A stretch of 64,000 nt of DNA from Zoogloea sp041911615 (lineage in GTDB: Bacteria > Pseudomonadota > Gammaproteobacteria > Burkholderiales > Rhodocyclaceae). Position numbers and translations under genes: made by a program. Within the stretch, counting starts at the first letter, position 1; each line of letters starts with the position of its first letter. Positions 16,277-24,344 of the stretch are shown here, piece after piece. Where the stretch lies: positions 3,310-67,309 of the forward strand of contig NZ_JAYROR010000074.1 of assembly GCF_041911615.1 (NCBI RefSeq). The letters are read 5' to 3'. The notes under the pieces are model-generated. The model was given only the letters and a program-made list of their open reading frames with translations, was not told where the DNA came from and ran no database searches.

Positions 16277-18604
16277 ATGAGTGAAGTCGATCTGAAGAAA
16301 TTCTTCCTCGAACAGGTGCCCCTGTTCGCCAGTTTCCCGGCCGACAAGGTGGACGCCATCGTCCGGCAGTCCCAGCTCACCACCTACGAGGGCAACGAGG
16401 CGATCCTCGAAACCGGCGACGAAGCCCGCAACATGGGCATCGTCATCACCGGCCACGCCGAAATCTCGGTCACCGACAACACCGGCACCCGCACCGTCAT
16501 CAGCCAACTCGGCCCGGGCGACGTGTTCGGCGTGATGTCCACCCTCACCGGCGACCGCATCACCGCCGACGTCATTGCCGGCAACCGCTGCTACGTGCTG
16601 CTGATTCCCCAGAACGTCTACGCCAGCCACATCCTCACCAACCCGAAGGCCGTGGCTTACCTGTCGCACAAGCTGCTCGACCGCGTGCGCGTGCTGTCGG
16701 CCGAGATCGTCGGCGGGCAGACCGGCGCACCCGCCGCCAGCGCCGACGACCCCTACGCCCTGTCGCTGCACACCGACGCCCCGGGCAAGGTGCTGGCACT
16801 GAACATCGGCATCAGTCAGATCCACTTCGGCATCTACGACACCCACGACCTGGGCTCCGACATCCACGGCATCATCGACAACGCCGACCCCGCCGTCGCG
16901 CGCATCCGCGTCACCGTCGGCACCCAGAGCCGCAGCGCCGAGCGCGACCCGTTCCCGCTCACCGAGCTGTTCCGGGTGATGGCCGAATCCACCCGCCTGC
17001 TCGGCGACGCCTTCGAACTGCACCTGCAGGACGTCACCGCCGTCGGCCACCGGGTCGTCCATGGCGGCAGCAAGTTCGCCAGCTCGGTGGTCATCACCCC
17101 CACCGTGATCGCCGACATCGAAGCCCTGTCGGTGTTCGCCCCGCTGCACAACCCGGTCAACGTCGAAGGCATCCGCGAGGCCATGCGCCAGCTGCCGAAC
17201 GTGCCCCACGTGGCCGTCTTCGACACCGCCTTCCACCAGACCCTGCCGCCCTACGCCTACCTCTACGGCCTGCCCTACGAGCTCTACAAGCAGGACGGCA
17301 TCCGCCGCTACGGTTTCCACGGCAGCTCCCACCGCTACGTGTCGCTGAAGGCCGCCGAAGTGCTGGGGCGCCCGCTGGGCGAACTCGAGATCGTCTCCTG
17401 CCACCTGGGCATCGGCGCCTCCCTGTGCGCCATCGACCACGGCCGCTCGGTGGACACCACGATGGGCATGACGCCCACCGACGGCCTCATCATGCCCAGC
17501 CGCTCCGGCAGCATCGACCCGGCGGTCATGATCCACCTGATGCAGCAGCACGGCATGTCGGCCGACCAGCTCGCCACGCTCATCAACACCAGCAGTGGCC
17601 TCAAGGGCATCTCCGGCATCTCCAGCGACATCCACGACATCGAAGCCGCCGCCAGCAACGGCCACCACCGCGCCCTACTCGCCCACAAGGCTTTCTGCTA
17701 CCAGGTGCGCAAGAACATCGGCGCCTACGTCGCGGCGATGGGCGGCATCGACGTGCTGGCCTTCACCGGCGACGTGGGCGAGACCAGCGCCGCCGTGCGC
17801 AGCCTGGCCTGCCAGGGCCTCGGCTACATGGGCATCAAGCTCGACGAGGAAAAGAACCGCAACCTCGAACGCATCGACGACTTCGCCATCGTCTCCGCCG
17901 ACGACTCACCGGTGAAGATCCTCGTCATCGCCAACGACGACGAACGCCTCGTCGCCTGGGAAGCCCTGCGCGCCATCGAACGCAACGACCTGCTCCTCGA
18001 AATGCGCGAGGCCCAGGCCGAAGCCCCGATCCCCATCGAGATCTCGGCCCACCACGTGCACCTCTCGCAGGCCGACGTGGACAAGCTGTTCGGCCCCGGC
18101 CACCAGCTCACCCCCGAGCACGAACTGTCGCAACCCGGCCAGTTCGCCTGCGCCGAGAAGGTGCACCTCGTCGGCCCCAAGGGGCGCATCGCCAACGTCC
18201 GCGTGCTCGGCCCGACCCGCAAGGAAACCCAGGTCGAGATCGCCATGACCGAGCAGTTCAAGGTCGGCATCCAGCCGCCGATCCGCGAATCCGGCGACCT
18301 CGCCAACACCCCCGGCATCACCCTCGAAGGCCCGTTCGGCAGCACCACCATCGAACGCGGCGTGATCTGCGCCCAGCGCCACATCCACATGTCGCCCGAC
18401 GACGCCCTGCGCTTCCGGGTACGCGACAAGTACGTGGTGCGGGTCCGCGTCGAAGGCGAGCGCGAGCTGATCTTCGGCGACGTGGTGGTGCGCGTGAACC
18501 CGGCCTACCGCCTGGCCATGCACATCGACACCGACGAAGGCAACGCCGCCAACATCCGCACCGGCATGCTCGGCTACATCGACGAAATCCAGAGCCGGCA
18601 CTGA
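16277..18604 (+). CDS. three-domain fusion: cNMP-binding-like domain + acetate kinase + PduL phosphotransacylase
   Basis: A 775-aa protein. Residues ~5-145 are a cyclic-nucleotide-binding-like beta-barrel (GPGDVFGVMSTLTGDRITAD). Residues ~170-570 are an acetate/propionate kinase, with GHRVVHGG (Arg259), APLHNP (His291), FDTAFHQT (Asp316), RRYGFHGSSHRYVS (His348), SRSGSIDPA (Arg409) and GETSA (Glu502). Residues ~586-775 are PduL phosphate acyltransferase with Zn-type ligands HVH (593-595), Glu627 and RHIH (702-704). Together the activities would interconvert acetyl-CoA, acetyl-phosphate and acetate/ATP. Several kinase residues are altered: NIGISQIH replaces the usual N-x-GSSSLK, and LGIGAS replaces LGNGAS. 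Activity or phosphoryl donor may therefore differ. The cNMP cassette lacks the usual Glu of FGE. It is a single-gene unit; the ATG at 16277 is chosen because the cNMP-like domain begins directly after it. Confidence 0.88.
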   Translation: MSEVDLKKFFLEQVPLFASFPADKVDAIVRQSQLTTYEGNEAILETGDEARNMGIVITGHAEISVTDNTGTRTVISQLGPGDVFGVMSTLTGDRITADVIAGNRCYVLLIPQNVYASHILTNPKAVAYLSHKLLDRVRVLSAEIVGGQTGAPAASADDPYALSLHTDAPGKVLALNIGISQIHFGIYDTHDLGSDIHGIIDNADPAVARIRVTVGTQSRSAERDPFPLTELFRVMAESTRLLGDAFELHLQDVTAVGHRVVHGGSKFASSVVITPTVIADIEALSVFAPLHNPVNVEGIREAMRQLPNVPHVAVFDTAFHQTLPPYAYLYGLPYELYKQDGIRRYGFHGSSHRYVSLKAAEVLGRPLGELEIVSCHLGIGASLCAIDHGRSVDTTMGMTPTDGLIMPSRSGSIDPAVMIHLMQQHGMSADQLATLINTSSGLKGISGISSDIHDIEAAASNGHHRALLAHKAFCYQVRKNIGAYVAAMGGIDVLAFTGDVGETSAAVRSLACQGLGYMGIKLDEEKNRNLERIDDFAIVSADDSPVKILVIANDDERLVAWEALRAIERNDLLLEMREAQAEAPIPIEISAHHVHLSQADVDKLFGPGHQLTPEHELSQPGQFACAEKVHLVGPKGRIANVRVLGPTRKETQVEIAMTEQFKVGIQPPIRESGDLANTPGITLEGPFGSTTIERGVICAQRHIHMSPDDALRFRVRDKYVVRVRVEGERELIFGDVVVRVNPAYRLAMHIDTDEGNAANIRTGMLGYIDEIQSRH

Positions 18605-18613
18605 TCCGCGCCA

Positions 18614-18646
18614 CCCCGTCCGCCGCGGCAAAAAACGCGGACGGGG
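18614..18646 (+). terminator. hairpin terminator after the fusion gene
   Basis: CCCCGTCCGC and CGCGGACGGGG pair around an A-rich loop, 10 bp after the stop codon. There is no T-run downstream, so this is moderate support. Confidence 0.55.
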
Positions 18647-18679
18647 CCGCCGGCGGGCGGCGGCAAACGCGCCAACGCG

Positions 18680-18725
18680 GACAGATTTCCTGTCCTCCCA
18701 CCTGCTCGGCGCGTATAATCCCGCC
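18680..18725 (+). promoter_or_regulatory. candidate sigma-70 promoter for the acyltransferase gene
   Basis: A consensus TATAAT occurs at 18714-18719, about 115 bp before the acyltransferase ATG. The -35 region (around 18691, TGTCCT) is weak. Confidence 0.4.
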
Positions 18726-18832
18726 CTTTCGCTCGACTGCTGCAGCGCAACATTTCTCGATGGGCCTGTCATCCCATCCCGCCTGTCTCCCGTTGAGCCC
18801 CCGTTACCGCTTACGGAGAACGCGCAACCGCC

Positions 18833-19924
18833 ATGCGCCCTGACGCTTCAAGACTGCCCGCGATCGACGCCCTCAAGGCGCTCGCCTGCCTGCTGATCGT
18901 GCTGCACCACCTGGCCTTCTACGGCCCCATGGCCGACGTGGCCAAGCCCCTGATGCCCGGCCTGATCCACTTCCTCGACGAATACGCGCGGATGGCCGTG
19001 CAGGTCTTCCTGGTCGCCTCGGGCTTCCTGTTCGCCGCCAAGTTCGGCCCCGGCAGCGTCATCGCTGCGCCGCTCAGCCTGCTCGCCCAGCGCTACACCC
19101 GCCTCGTCGTGCCCTACTCGGCCGCCCTGCTGCTGGCCATCGCCTGTTCGGCCGTGGCCGGCGCCTGGATGGAACACCGCTCGATCTCCGACGTGCCCGA
19201 CCTCGGCCAGCTCCTCGCCCACGTCCTGCTCCTCCACGACCTCCTCGACCAGGAAGCCCTCTCCGCCGGCGTGTGGTACGTGGCCATCGACTTCCAGCTC
19301 TTCGCACTGGCGGTGCTGCTGCTGTGGCTGCCCACCCGCGTCGCCGCGCTGCGCCCGCTGGCGCCGCTGCTGATCGTCGGCATGACCCTCGCCTCGCTGT
19401 TCGGCTTCAACCGCGACGCCCTGTGGGACGAGACGGCGCTGTACTTCTTCGGCGCCTTCGGCCTCGGCATTCTCTCCGCCTGGGCCGCCCGCCAGCCCCG
19501 CGGCGGTCTGTGGCTCGCCGCGCTGGCCGCCGTGGCGCTCGCCGCGCTGGCGGTGGATTTCCGCCCACGCATCGCCATCGCCACCGGCGTGATGCTGCTG
19601 CTCGGCGTTTCCGCCCGCAGCGGCCTGCTGCACCGCCTGCCGGTGCCCGCGCCGGTGCGTCGCCTGGCGCGCATTTCCTACTCGGTGTTCCTGGTGCACT
19701 TCCCCCTGTGCCTGCTGGTGAATGCCCTGTTCATCAACCTCTTCCCGACCAATCCGGTGGCGAGCGCCCTCGGCATGGTGGTCGCGGTGGCCGTCAGCAT
19801 CGCCGGCGGCGAGCTGTTCTACCGCCGTATCGAAAGCCGGCCCTTCACCGTGCGCATGCGCCTGCTGTTCCCGGCCGGTGTGGTTGCCGGCGGCTGGCTC
19901 GCCGCCCTGGCCCTCGGCGGCTGA
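18833..19924 (+). CDS. acyltransferase 3 family integral membrane protein
   Basis: A 363-aa protein with about ten hydrophobic segments. The N-terminal pattern IDALKALACLLIVLHHL has the conserved His of OatA/NodX-type membrane acyltransferases. Later segments include FQLFALAVLLLWL and YSVFLVHFPLCLLVNALF, the latter with the usual late H-x-P motif. The family O-acylates extracellular sugars or polysaccharides using cytoplasmic acyl donors. There is no polysaccharide cluster nearby, so the acceptor is unknown. The start ATG at 18833 follows GGAGAA. Confidence 0.85.
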   Translation: MRPDASRLPAIDALKALACLLIVLHHLAFYGPMADVAKPLMPGLIHFLDEYARMAVQVFLVASGFLFAAKFGPGSVIAAPLSLLAQRYTRLVVPYSAALLLAIACSAVAGAWMEHRSISDVPDLGQLLAHVLLLHDLLDQEALSAGVWYVAIDFQLFALAVLLLWLPTRVAALRPLAPLLIVGMTLASLFGFNRDALWDETALYFFGAFGLGILSAWAARQPRGGLWLAALAAVALAALAVDFRPRIAIATGVMLLLGVSARSGLLHRLPVPAPVRRLARISYSVFLVHFPLCLLVNALFINLFPTNPVASALGMVVAVAVSIAGGELFYRRIESRPFTVRMRLLFPAGVVAGGWLAALALGG

Positions 19925-19950
19925 CCCGCCTCCGCCCCGCAGGCGCCTTC

Positions 19951-19982
19951 GACGCCGCCGCCCTTCACGGGGCGGCGGCGTC
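19951..19982 (+). terminator. GC-rich hairpin after the acyltransferase
   Basis: GACGCCGCCGCCC pairs perfectly with GGGCGGCGGCGTC across a short loop, about 27 bp after the stop codon. Only a weak T-containing tail (GTGCTTTA) follows. Confidence 0.6.
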
Positions 19983-20064
19983 GTGCTTTACGGGGTCCGC
20001 CGGATACGTACTCGGGCGCGCCGCGCCTCCGCGCCCTCCCATTAAATCCCTTTAAAAACAAATT

Positions 20065-20081
20065 TGTGCATTTAATGCACA
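20065..20081 (+). promoter_or_regulatory. 17-bp palindrome TGTGCATTTAATGCACA (MhpR/IclR-type operator candidate)
   Basis: The eight-base halves TGTGCATT and AATGCACA are perfect inverted repeats around one central base. The core is GTGCA-N5-TGCAC. From memory, the E. coli MhpR operator (GGTGCACCTGGTGCACA) has the same half-sites and spacing. It lies 173 bp upstream of an MhpB-like gene, in the only AT-rich part of the intergenic region. The binding protein is not identified here. Confidence 0.6.
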
Positions 20082-20253
20082 CTTTGGATTTGCTTTTTGC
20101 CCCACGAACGCAAATCCCTAGAATCGCCTCGCCAACAACAAGAACGAGGCGTGGAGACGCAACACCGCCCCGGCAGGTCGCCCCCGGCCCGCCGCCTCCG
20201 CCCTCGCCCGACGGGACCACCGGCCCCGCCGATCCACACGCCGAGGAGCACCC

Positions 20254-21192
20254 ATGAGCATCAAGCTGAAATGCCTGTCGCACACCCCACTGCGCGGGCT
20301 CAACGATCCGGGCGCCGACGTCGTCCGTGAAGTCGACGACATCCTGGCCCGGTCCCGTGCCGAGGTCGAAGCCTTCGATCCCGAACTGATCGTCATCTTC
20401 GCCCCCGACCACTACAACGGCCTGTTCTACGACCTGATGCCGCCGTTCGTGATCGCCACCGCCGCCGAATCGGTCGCCGACTACCAGACCCTGCCCGGCC
20501 CCCTGTCGATCCCCCGCGAGCTCGCCCTCGAGATGACCCGCTTCATCCTCGACCAGGACGTGGACATCGCCCTGTCCCACCGCCTGCAGGTGGACCACGG
20601 CTGCACCCAGACCCTCGAAGAGATGACCGGCAGCCTCACCCGCTACCCGGTGATCCCGATCATCATCAACTCCGTCGCCCCGCCGTTCGCCCCCTACCGC
20701 CGGATACGCAAGCTCGGCGAGGCCGTCGGCAAGTTCATCGCCCCGCTCGACAAGCGCGTGCTGATCCTCGGCACCGGCGGCCTCTCCCACGAACCGCCGG
20801 TGCCGCTGCTCGCCAGCGCGCCCGACGAAGTCGCCAACTTCCTCATCGCCGGCCGCAACCCCACGCCGGAAGCCCGCGCCGCGCGTCAGGCCCGCACCAT
20901 CGCCGCCGGCAAAATCTACGGCACCGCCGCCTGCGCCCAGACCCCGCTCAACGCGGAATGGGATCTCGCCTTCATCGACCTGCTGGTGAACCGCCGCCTC
21001 GCCGACATCGACGACTTCCAGATCGACGACATCTCGAAGACCGCCGGCCGCTCGACTCACGAAGTACGCACCTGGGTCGCCGCCTTCGCGGCGCTGGCCG
21101 CCACCGGCCCCTACGCCGCCCGCAAGGACTACTACCGCGCCATCAACGAATGGATCGCCGGCTACGGCGTCGTCAGCGCCGAGCAGGCCTGA
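20254..21192 (+). CDS. mhpB: MhpB-like class III extradiol dioxygenase (2,3-dihydroxyphenylpropionate 1,2-dioxygenase type)
   Basis: A 312-aa class III (LigB-fold) ring-cleavage dioxygenase. It opens with CLSHTPL, has FAPDHYNGLFYDLMPPF and LQVDHGCTQ, GTGGLSHEPPVP, and ends GKSTHE-like (GRSTHEVRTWVAAFAAL) and EWIAGYG. This matches the MhpB pattern over its whole length. MhpB uses Fe(II) to cleave 3-(2,3-dihydroxyphenyl)propionate. Downstream mhpC and mhpDEF genes are not in this window. The next genes encode a two-component monooxygenase that could make the catechol substrate. The ATG at 20254 follows GAGGAG. Confidence 0.85.
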   Translation: MSIKLKCLSHTPLRGLNDPGADVVREVDDILARSRAEVEAFDPELIVIFAPDHYNGLFYDLMPPFVIATAAESVADYQTLPGPLSIPRELALEMTRFILDQDVDIALSHRLQVDHGCTQTLEEMTGSLTRYPVIPIIINSVAPPFAPYRRIRKLGEAVGKFIAPLDKRVLILGTGGLSHEPPVPLLASAPDEVANFLIAGRNPTPEARAARQARTIAAGKIYGTAACAQTPLNAEWDLAFIDLLVNRRLADIDDFQIDDISKTAGRSTHEVRTWVAAFAALAATGPYAARKDYYRAINEWIAGYGVVSAEQA

Positions 21193-21230
21193 AAAAACCA
21201 CACCGGAACACACCAGAGGAGATTGACACC

Positions 21231-22427
21231 ATGAACGCCCCCGAAAAGCTCATCCCCACCGAAGCCGAGATCGTCGCCCGCGCCGAGGCCCTCATCCCGT
21301 GGCTGCGCGAGCGCGCCGACGCCTGCGAGAAGGCCCGCATGGTTTCCCTCGAAACCATCCAGAAGTTCCAGGAAGCCGGCTTCTTCAAGATCCTCCAGCC
21401 CAAGCGCTGGGGCGGCTACGAGATGCACCCCAACGTCCTCAACAAGGTGCTCATCGAGCTGGCCCGCGGCTGCCCGTCCAGCGCCTGGAACGTGATGGTG
21501 CTCGGCGTGCATCCCTTCGAAGTGGGCCTGCTGCCCACCCAGTGCGGCGACGAACTGTGGGGCGACGACAATACCCGCCTCGTCTCTTCGTCCTACGCCC
21601 CCTTCGGCACCGTCACCAAGGTGGAAGGCGGCTACGTGCTCAACGGCGAATGGCTCACCTCCAGCGGCTGCGACCACGCCGCCGGCGGCGCTTTCCTGGG
21701 CGGCCGCGTCGCCAAGGCAGACGGCGAGCTGGAGTTCCGCTCCTTCTGGGTCCAGCGCAGCGACTTCGAGATCGTTGACGACTGGTTCGTGGTCGGCCTC
21801 GCCGGCACCGGCAGCAAGAAGCTCGCGATCAAGGAAGTCTTCGTGCCCGAGTACCGCAGCCACGTGATCGGCGCCTACGACGAGCACTCCCACGGCGACG
21901 TGAACAACCTCTACAAGATGCCCTTCTTCTACGTCTTCTACGCCGCCGTGTCGTCGGTCATCATCGGCATGGCCCGCGGCATGGTCGACCTCTACATCGA
22001 GCACATGGTGCCGCGCCAGAACATCAACCAGGCCGTCGGCGCCGCCGTGCAGGACCCCTTCATCAAGGGCCGCCTCGGCGAGGCCTACGCCAAGATCCTC
22101 GGCGCCACCTCCCGCGTGCTGCAGAACACCGACGAAGCCTGGGCTTACGCCTCGAAGGGCGAGCTGGTACCGCTGGACGTGCGCGTGCGCCACTTCGCCA
22201 CCAACCAGTTCACCGGCGGCGAATGCTTCGACGCGGCGCACATGATCTTCAAGAAGACCTCGACCCGCGGCGTGTGGCTCAACTGCCCGATGCAGCGCCA
22301 GATGCGCGACATCCTGGTGGGCGCCAACCACATCACCCAGAACCAGGACAACATCGGCGAACTGCTCGGCGGCCAGCTCCTGGGCAGCCCGCTGCCCAAG
22401 GCCAACCCCTTCGGCGTCAAGGCCTAA
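21231..22427 (+). CDS. flavin-dependent aromatic monooxygenase, oxygenase component (HsaA/HpaH group D)
   Basis: A 398-aa protein of the acyl-CoA-dehydrogenase fold used by group D two-component monooxygenases (EKARMVSLETIQKFQEAGFF, PKRWGGYEMHP, GCPSSAWNVMVLGVHPFEVG, VKGLAGTGSK-type VVGLAGTGSKKLAIKEVFVP, DILVGANHITQNQDNIGELL). These enzymes hydroxylate phenols with FADH2 or FMNH2 supplied by a separate reductase, here the next gene. Here it probably ortho-hydroxylates a hydroxyphenylpropanoate or similar phenol to feed the MhpB-like dioxygenase, replacing the single-component MhpA. AGAGGAG precedes the ATG. The exact substrate is inferred. Confidence 0.85.
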   Translation: MNAPEKLIPTEAEIVARAEALIPWLRERADACEKARMVSLETIQKFQEAGFFKILQPKRWGGYEMHPNVLNKVLIELARGCPSSAWNVMVLGVHPFEVGLLPTQCGDELWGDDNTRLVSSSYAPFGTVTKVEGGYVLNGEWLTSSGCDHAAGGAFLGGRVAKADGELEFRSFWVQRSDFEIVDDWFVVGLAGTGSKKLAIKEVFVPEYRSHVIGAYDEHSHGDVNNLYKMPFFYVFYAAVSSVIIGMARGMVDLYIEHMVPRQNINQAVGAAVQDPFIKGRLGEAYAKILGATSRVLQNTDEAWAYASKGELVPLDVRVRHFATNQFTGGECFDAAHMIFKKTSTRGVWLNCPMQRQMRDILVGANHITQNQDNIGELLGGQLLGSPLPKANPFGVKA

Positions 22428-22495
22428 ACTCCGTGGCCGGCCCGGCATCGCCCGGGTCGTTCTCCCTACCCAACGAGAAAACCGAGAGACACGTC

Positions 22496-23062
22496 ATGAC
22501 CGACCTCGCCAACGCCGTCGTGCACCAGAGCCCCGTCCAGGACGTGCGCACGCCGGGCCTCACCGATCTGCCCACCGTCAGCCCCCTCGAGCAGCGCAAC
22601 GGCATGCGCCACCTGGCCGCCGGCGTGTCCATCATCACCGCCGCCAACGGCGGCCAGCGCGCCGGCCTCACCGCCACCGCGGTGTGCTCGGTGACCACCG
22701 ATCCGCCGCGCCTGGTGGTCTTCGTGAACAAGAACGTGGTCGCCAACGAGCTGATCCAGCAAAGCGGCGCCCTGGCCGTGAATGTGCTGGCCGGCGAGCA
22801 GGAAGACGTGGCCAAGGCCTTCGCCGGGATGATCGAAGGCGTCCACGGCGACGCCCGCTTCGAGCACGGCGACTGGAGCACCCTCGTCACCGGCGCCCCG
22901 GTGCTCGGCAACACCTTGTCGAGCTTCGACTGTCGCGTGATCAAGCTCTTCGACGAGAGCACCCACAACGCCTTCCTGTGCGAAGTGCTGTCGGTGCGCG
23001 AACGCAGCGACGGCCAGGCGCTGGTGTACCTCAACGGCGCCTTCCGCAAGATCGACCAGTAA
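22496..23062 (+). CDS. flavin reductase component of the two-component monooxygenase
   Basis: A 188-aa flavin reductase-like protein of the HpaC/HsaB family. Its core reads MRHLAAGVSIITA, AGLTATAVCSVTTDPPRLVV, GALAVNVLA and a C-terminal YLNGAFRKID. It should reduce FMN or FAD with NAD(P)H for the oxygenase encoded 68 bp upstream. The ~35-residue N-terminal extension before the core is longer than in minimal HpaC proteins. The ATG at 22496 was chosen because upstream in-frame sequence overlaps the oxygenase gene. Confidence 0.88.
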   Translation: MTDLANAVVHQSPVQDVRTPGLTDLPTVSPLEQRNGMRHLAAGVSIITAANGGQRAGLTATAVCSVTTDPPRLVVFVNKNVVANELIQQSGALAVNVLAGEQEDVAKAFAGMIEGVHGDARFEHGDWSTLVTGAPVLGNTLSSFDCRVIKLFDESTHNAFLCEVLSVRERSDGQALVYLNGAFRKIDQ

Positions 23063-23091
23063 GCCCGGCAGGGCGCGCCTGCCTGCCTCCG

Positions 23092-24114
23092 CTACTGCCC
23101 CGCCAGCGCCCGCCGGTATTCCCCCGGCCGGGCGCCGGTCCATTTCTTGAATGCCCGGTGAAAGGCGCTCGCCTCGGCAAACCCCAGGTCGTGGGCGATC
23201 TCGAGCACTGATTTTTCGGAGTGGCATAGCTGGCTGATCGCCAGGTCGCGACGCAGGTCGTCCTTGATCGACTGGTAGGACTGCCCCTCGTCGATCAGGT
23301 GGCGGCGCAGGGTCGACACCGACGAATGCAGCTGCTGCGCCAGCGTCTCGAAATCCGGCCAGGTATCGGGCGGGATGTGCCGCAACTGACGGCGGATGCG
23401 CGCCACCAGCCCCTCGCTGTTGCGGTACTTGACCAGGAAGTTGGCCGGCGCGCTGCGCAGGAAGACCTTCATCGTGCGCGCGTTCTGCACGTTGGCCATG
23501 TCCAGGTATTCGGCGGAAAACACGATCGCCGTCTCCGCCTCGTCGAAGCGCAGGTCGGGCGAGAACAGCACCCGCCACTCGGCGCTGAAATCCGGTTCGG
23601 CGCAGCGAAAACGCGCCGTGTCGAGGGGAATCCGCCGGCCGATCAGCCAGCACGCCAGGCCGTGCAGGATGATCAGGAAGGTGCCGTAGGCAAACGCCCG
23701 GCGCGGCGCGGCGTGGCGTTCGCGCAGCACCACCCGCGCGGTGTCGCCGCTGCGCTCCAGCACCCCTTCGAAATCGTCCAGCACCAGCCGGAAGAAGCGC
23801 AGCGCCCGGCGCAGCGCCCGCTCCAGGGTGTCGCAGTGGATCACGCTGTGGCACAGCAGCGTGAAGCTGCCGGCCTTCATGGGGTGCGAATCCATGCCGA
23901 AGAACTCGTCGTCGAGCGCCTCGGCGATGAGGTGCCACAACACCCCGTAGTGAGCCGACGCCACACGCGCCTGGGGCGCGTTGAGCAGTTCCGGCGAAAT
24001 GCCCGCCTGGAGCAACAGCGCGTTGGCGTCGCCGCCCCGCGCGCGCAGGCCCACCAGCGCCTCATGGACGAAACCGATGGAAATGGTGCCCTTGTCGGCG
24101 GTGCGCGGACTCAT
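23092..24114 (-). CDS. AraC-family transcriptional regulator (OruR/ArgR-like long form)
   Basis: About 340 aa. Residues ~1-230 form the Arabinose_bd-type N-terminal domain of long AraC proteins (MKAGSFTLLCHSVIHCDTLE, ALRRALRFFRLVLDDFE, YLDMANVQNARTMKVFLRS). The C-terminal ~100 residues are a double helix-turn-helix (SVSTLRRHLIDEGQSYQSIK, IAHDLGFAEASAFHRAFKKW). It is convergent with the monooxygenase operon and divergent from the beta-oxidation set starting at 24345. It could regulate either. The start at 24114 (MSPRTADKG) is preferred over an upstream in-frame start at 24207. Confidence 0.82.
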   Translation of the reverse strand: MSPRTADKGTISIGFVHEALVGLRARGGDANALLLQAGISPELLNAPQARVASAHYGVLWHLIAEALDDEFFGMDSHPMKAGSFTLLCHSVIHCDTLERALRRALRFFRLVLDDFEGVLERSGDTARVVLRERHAAPRRAFAYGTFLIILHGLACWLIGRRIPLDTARFRCAEPDFSAEWRVLFSPDLRFDEAETAIVFSAEYLDMANVQNARTMKVFLRSAPANFLVKYRNSEGLVARIRRQLRHIPPDTWPDFETLAQQLHSSVSTLRRHLIDEGQSYQSIKDDLRRDLAISQLCHSEKSVLEIAHDLGFAEASAFHRAFKKWTGARPGEYRRALAGQ

Positions 24115-24344
24115 CGAAAACCGGAAGCCCCACTCGAAGAAAGATCGCGGAAAGCGGCGCCGTCCAGCCGTGGCGGCACCCGTTTTTGCTGCTCTGCAAT
24201 GTGGCAAATTCTACCATTCACATTGATCGTTTTCGGCATGGATGCCGGCCTCGGCAGTGCCTACACTGCACGCCCATCGCGGCCCGCTGCCCCTTGGTGG
24301 CAGAGCCGGCACATCCCGAAAAACACACCCAAAAGGAGCGCTTC

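Larger units (their letters stand above)
19925..20253 (+). other. 329-bp gene-free stretch before the dioxygenase gene
   Basis: It holds the hairpin at 19951-19982, a short AT-rich segment (20041-20110), the 17-bp palindrome at 20065-20081 and a possible -10 (TAGAAT near 20119). A GC-rich leader of about 120 bp then ends at GAGGAG before the ATG at 20254. I see no small reading frame with a ribosome-binding site in it. Confidence 0.6.
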
